DNA of 64,000 nt from the NCBI RefSeq assembly GCF_022921115.1, contig NZ_CP095075.1:1054001-1118000 (forward strand), written 5' to 3'. Shown here piece after piece: positions 62,917 to 64,000 of this stretch; within the stretch, counting starts at the first letter, position 1; each line of letters opens with the position of its first letter. The DNA comes from Halobacillus amylolyticus (lineage in GTDB: Bacteria; Bacillota; Bacilli; Bacillales; Halobacillaceae). Under the pieces are notes generated by a model. That model saw nothing but the letters and a program-made list of their open reading frames with translations. It was not told the origin of the DNA and made no database searches. A program made the translations under genes and the position numbers.

Positions 62917-63053
62917 CAGAATGAGTTCGTTACAAATATTACTGCTTTTTGTGTACCACTACCGCTATCAGCATTCCAAAGCTCAACATGAGGCTTATCG
63001 CTTCAAACGGACTCACAGTTACCACCTCCCTATAAGAGGATGAACTCATTCTG
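62917..63053. repeat. 12-bp inverted repeat flanking the toxin ORF
   Basis: CAGAATGAGTTC at 62917-62928 and GAACTCATTCTG at 63042-63053. In the minus-strand mRNA the 5' UTR can pair with the 3' UTR across the ORF, as known for type I toxin messages. Confidence 0.8.
62939..63016 (-). CDS. Holin-like type I toxin peptide
   Basis: 25 residues from GTG: MSPFEAISLMLSFGMLIAVV then VHKKQ. One membrane helix with acidic N end and a lysine-rich C end, the pattern (x-x-x-E-A-L/I-S-L-M-x-x-F-x-x-L-I) of the putative holin-like toxin family of Firmicutes. GGGAGG is eight bases before the GTG. The short mRNA has an extended -10 promoter, a strong terminator and a 12-bp inverted repeat between its 5' and 3' UTRs. 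Expected to depolarise or damage the membrane if over-made. Confidence 0.75.
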   Translation of the reverse strand: MSPFEAISLMLSFGMLIAVVVHKKQ

Positions 63054-63072
63054 AGATAGGACTTGCGATTTG

Positions 63073-63081
63073 AGTATATCA
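63073..63081 (-). promoter_or_regulatory. Extended -10 promoter of the toxin gene
   Basis: TGATATACT (TGn-TATACT) on the minus strand; predicted start about 63066, 50 bases before the GTG. The -35 is poor. Confidence 0.5.
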
Positions 63082-63267
63082 CAAGAATGAAAAGAGATGC
63101 GATATTTTTCCAATTTTTCGAAAATTGATAAATTTGTATTGGTGAAAAATAACTATTCCTTTATTTTCCACTTAGAAATCGACAGTTTTTTTCTAGTTGA
63201 AAATACTTAGTCTAAATTTAATACTATCCTCCAGGTTAGGCAACCACTTAATAAATTAAACATTCAA

Positions 63268-63303
63268 CAATGATACACCACAAAGGGTGTGTTATTTTTT
63301 TTG
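63268..63303. terminator. Weak hairpin with T-run next to the nucleoside hydrolase gene
   Basis: ACACC / GGTGT stem followed on the plus strand by eight T. Orientation suits plus-strand transcripts; it may also mark the 3' end of the hydrolase unit. Confidence 0.4.
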
Positions 63304-63316
63304 CATTATTTCCGAT

Positions 63317-64000
63317 CTATCTTTTCTTAGCTAGAACTTTCATTACTTGTTTCACAAACTCGGTCCGATCAAGTTCCATAGCTATTCGGGAACAGCCTTC
63401 TCCGGAACAATTCGTTGTCCCTGGACGGAAGTCGGCGATACTTAAACCATTTGCATAGCTTTCTTCATGCTGGACACGAACCTTTCTTTTTTTATACGTA
63501 AACAACCCAGGGAGATCTAAAGCGGCCATCAAAGCAGCCAAATCATGCTGAGGAGTCCCCTCGATACCTGGCTCTTGTTCTTGATACACTTCATAGTAAA
63601 AGTCAAGGATAGGGTCGATTATTTTTTCTAAACGGGTATTGGCACGGGCCGCAATGAAATCAACTTCATTTGGGGTTAATAAGGCTTCTCTTGTCACGTT
63701 TAACGGAATAATCGTTAAACTAGCGACATTTTGACAAATGAAATTTGCCGCAGTGGCATCACCGAAAAAGTTCGCCTCAGCGACCTCCGTAGCATTTCCG
63801 GGAACGAGAAAAGCACCACCCATCACGAAAGTTTCCTTCACATCCCCCATTACTTCAGGGCTCAAATACCAGGCCATAGCCAGGGATGTACAACGGCCAA
63901 CGTTCACGATTGTTATTTCTCCTGGATTCTTTTTTATTAAACGGAACAGCTTTCTGAAATTTGTGCGGTTGGCATATCGTTCTTCAGGGATAGGTGGCTG
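63317..64000 (-). CDS. Inosine/uridine-preferring nucleoside hydrolase (5'-truncated by window edge)
   Basis: Hydrolyses the N-glycosidic bond of ribonucleosides for salvage. The frame is open to base 64000, so the N terminus with the DxDxGxDD calcium motif lies outside. Visible 227 residues include PGEITIVNVGRCTSLAMAW (start of the mid-domain), FVMGGAF, GDATAANFIC (usual N-x-DP-E-A-A replaced here by F-F-GDATAA), and the catalytic HD of GTPQHDLAALMAAL. The substitution in the NxDPxAA loop is notable because its Asn contacts ribose in characterised enzymes. Ends ELDRTEFVKQVMKVLAKK. Confidence 0.88.
   Translation of the reverse strand, partial: QPPIPEERYANRTNFRKLFRLIKKNPGEITIVNVGRCTSLAMAWYLSPEVMGDVKETFVMGGAFLVPGNATEVAEANFFGDATAANFICQNVASLTIIPLNVTREALLTPNEVDFIAARANTRLEKIIDPILDFYYEVYQEQEPGIEGTPQHDLAALMAALDLPGLFTYKKRKVRVQHEESYANGLSIADFRPGTTNCSGEGCSRIAMELDRTEFVKQVMKVLAKKR

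Larger units (their letters stand above)
62873..63050 (+). ncRNA. Predicted antisense antitoxin RNA (3' end not determined)
   Basis: RNA expected from the promoter at 62838-62866; it would be complementary to the toxin terminator, 3' UTR and ORF. I cannot place its 3' end: no classical plus-strand terminator is seen before 63268-63303, where a weak hairpin plus eight T lies. Confidence 0.35.

Overview
The window looks like chromosomal DNA of a spore-forming, probably halotolerant Bacillaceae bacterium, best matching a Halobacillus-type genome. The reasons are strong GGAGG-type ribosome binding sites, a betaine-type (BCCT) transporter, sporulation-type small proteins (YjcZ, YrzI, Spo0E-like), and a gene set that closely tracks the B. 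subtilis pdh-ykr-yku-ykn region (pdhABCD, ykyA, def, ykrA, rpoY, rnjA, ktrC, ykuV/U/T/S/R, dapH, ykuL, ykuE, ykyB, cheV, patA). The genus is inferred; no marker gene such as rRNA is present, and I found no tRNA, rRNA, CRISPR or complete insertion sequence.

Layout. 1-1.5 kb: 3' part of a BCCT osmolyte transporter. 1.6-6.4 kb: pyruvate dehydrogenase operon on the minus strand. 6.9-12 kb: YkyA lipoprotein, peptide deformylase, HAD phosphatase, then the RNA polymerase epsilon / RNase J1 pair. 8.4-8.9 kb: two folded intergenic repeats. 12.1-12.4 kb: the decayed 3' end of a pyruvate oxidase gene. 12.4-21.2 kb: KtrC potassium regulator, cytochrome bd oxidase (Rex-type operator upstream), a heterodimeric ABC exporter, YkuV and a 2-Cys peroxiredoxin. 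21.5-26.7 kb: MscS channel, YkuS, the acetyl-diaminopimelate genes dapH and ykuR, an MFS pump and a CBS protein. 27-38 kb: hemolysin-III protein, decayed fadH, Tat-exported phosphoesterase, Sco1, YkyB, CheV, AlkD-like glycosylase, patatin, FbpB-like protein, patA, Spo0E-like protein, signal peptidase and many small proteins. 38-45 kb: KtrD, YwpF-like protein, moaA/moeA, a glutathione-reductase-like flavoprotein and YrzI-type small proteins. 45-55 kb: HD hydrolase, SDR, an HPr-like protein, a one-domain flavoprotein, small membrane proteins, CorA, PpaC, DedA, an amine oxidase and FabI.

55.8-62.6 kb is the most accessory-looking part: rfbA, rfbB (frameshifted), a GT2 glycosyltransferase, a WecD-like acetyltransferase, an EamA/SMR-type flippase, a WecE-like aminotransferase and a DUF6044-type multi-membrane protein. 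Together they could make a dTDP-4-acetamido-4,6-dideoxyhexose, load it on undecaprenyl phosphate, flip it and attach it to an exported surface molecule. Just upstream, 62.83-63.08 kb carries what looks like an unannotated type I toxin-antitoxin locus: a 25-residue holin-like toxin ORF, an extended -10 promoter, a terminator, a 12-bp 5'/3' UTR inverted repeat and an opposing promoter for an antisense RNA. The window ends in a nucleoside hydrolase.

Recurrent themes are dispersed non-coding repeats (three copies of a MITE-like element bounded by TTCAAAAAGT-type inverted ends; two kinds of folded repeats) and decayed genes. The three genes expected to complete the acetyl-DAP branch (dapH, ykuR, patA) and both halves of a Ktr potassium transporter (ktrC, ktrD) are present but dispersed.
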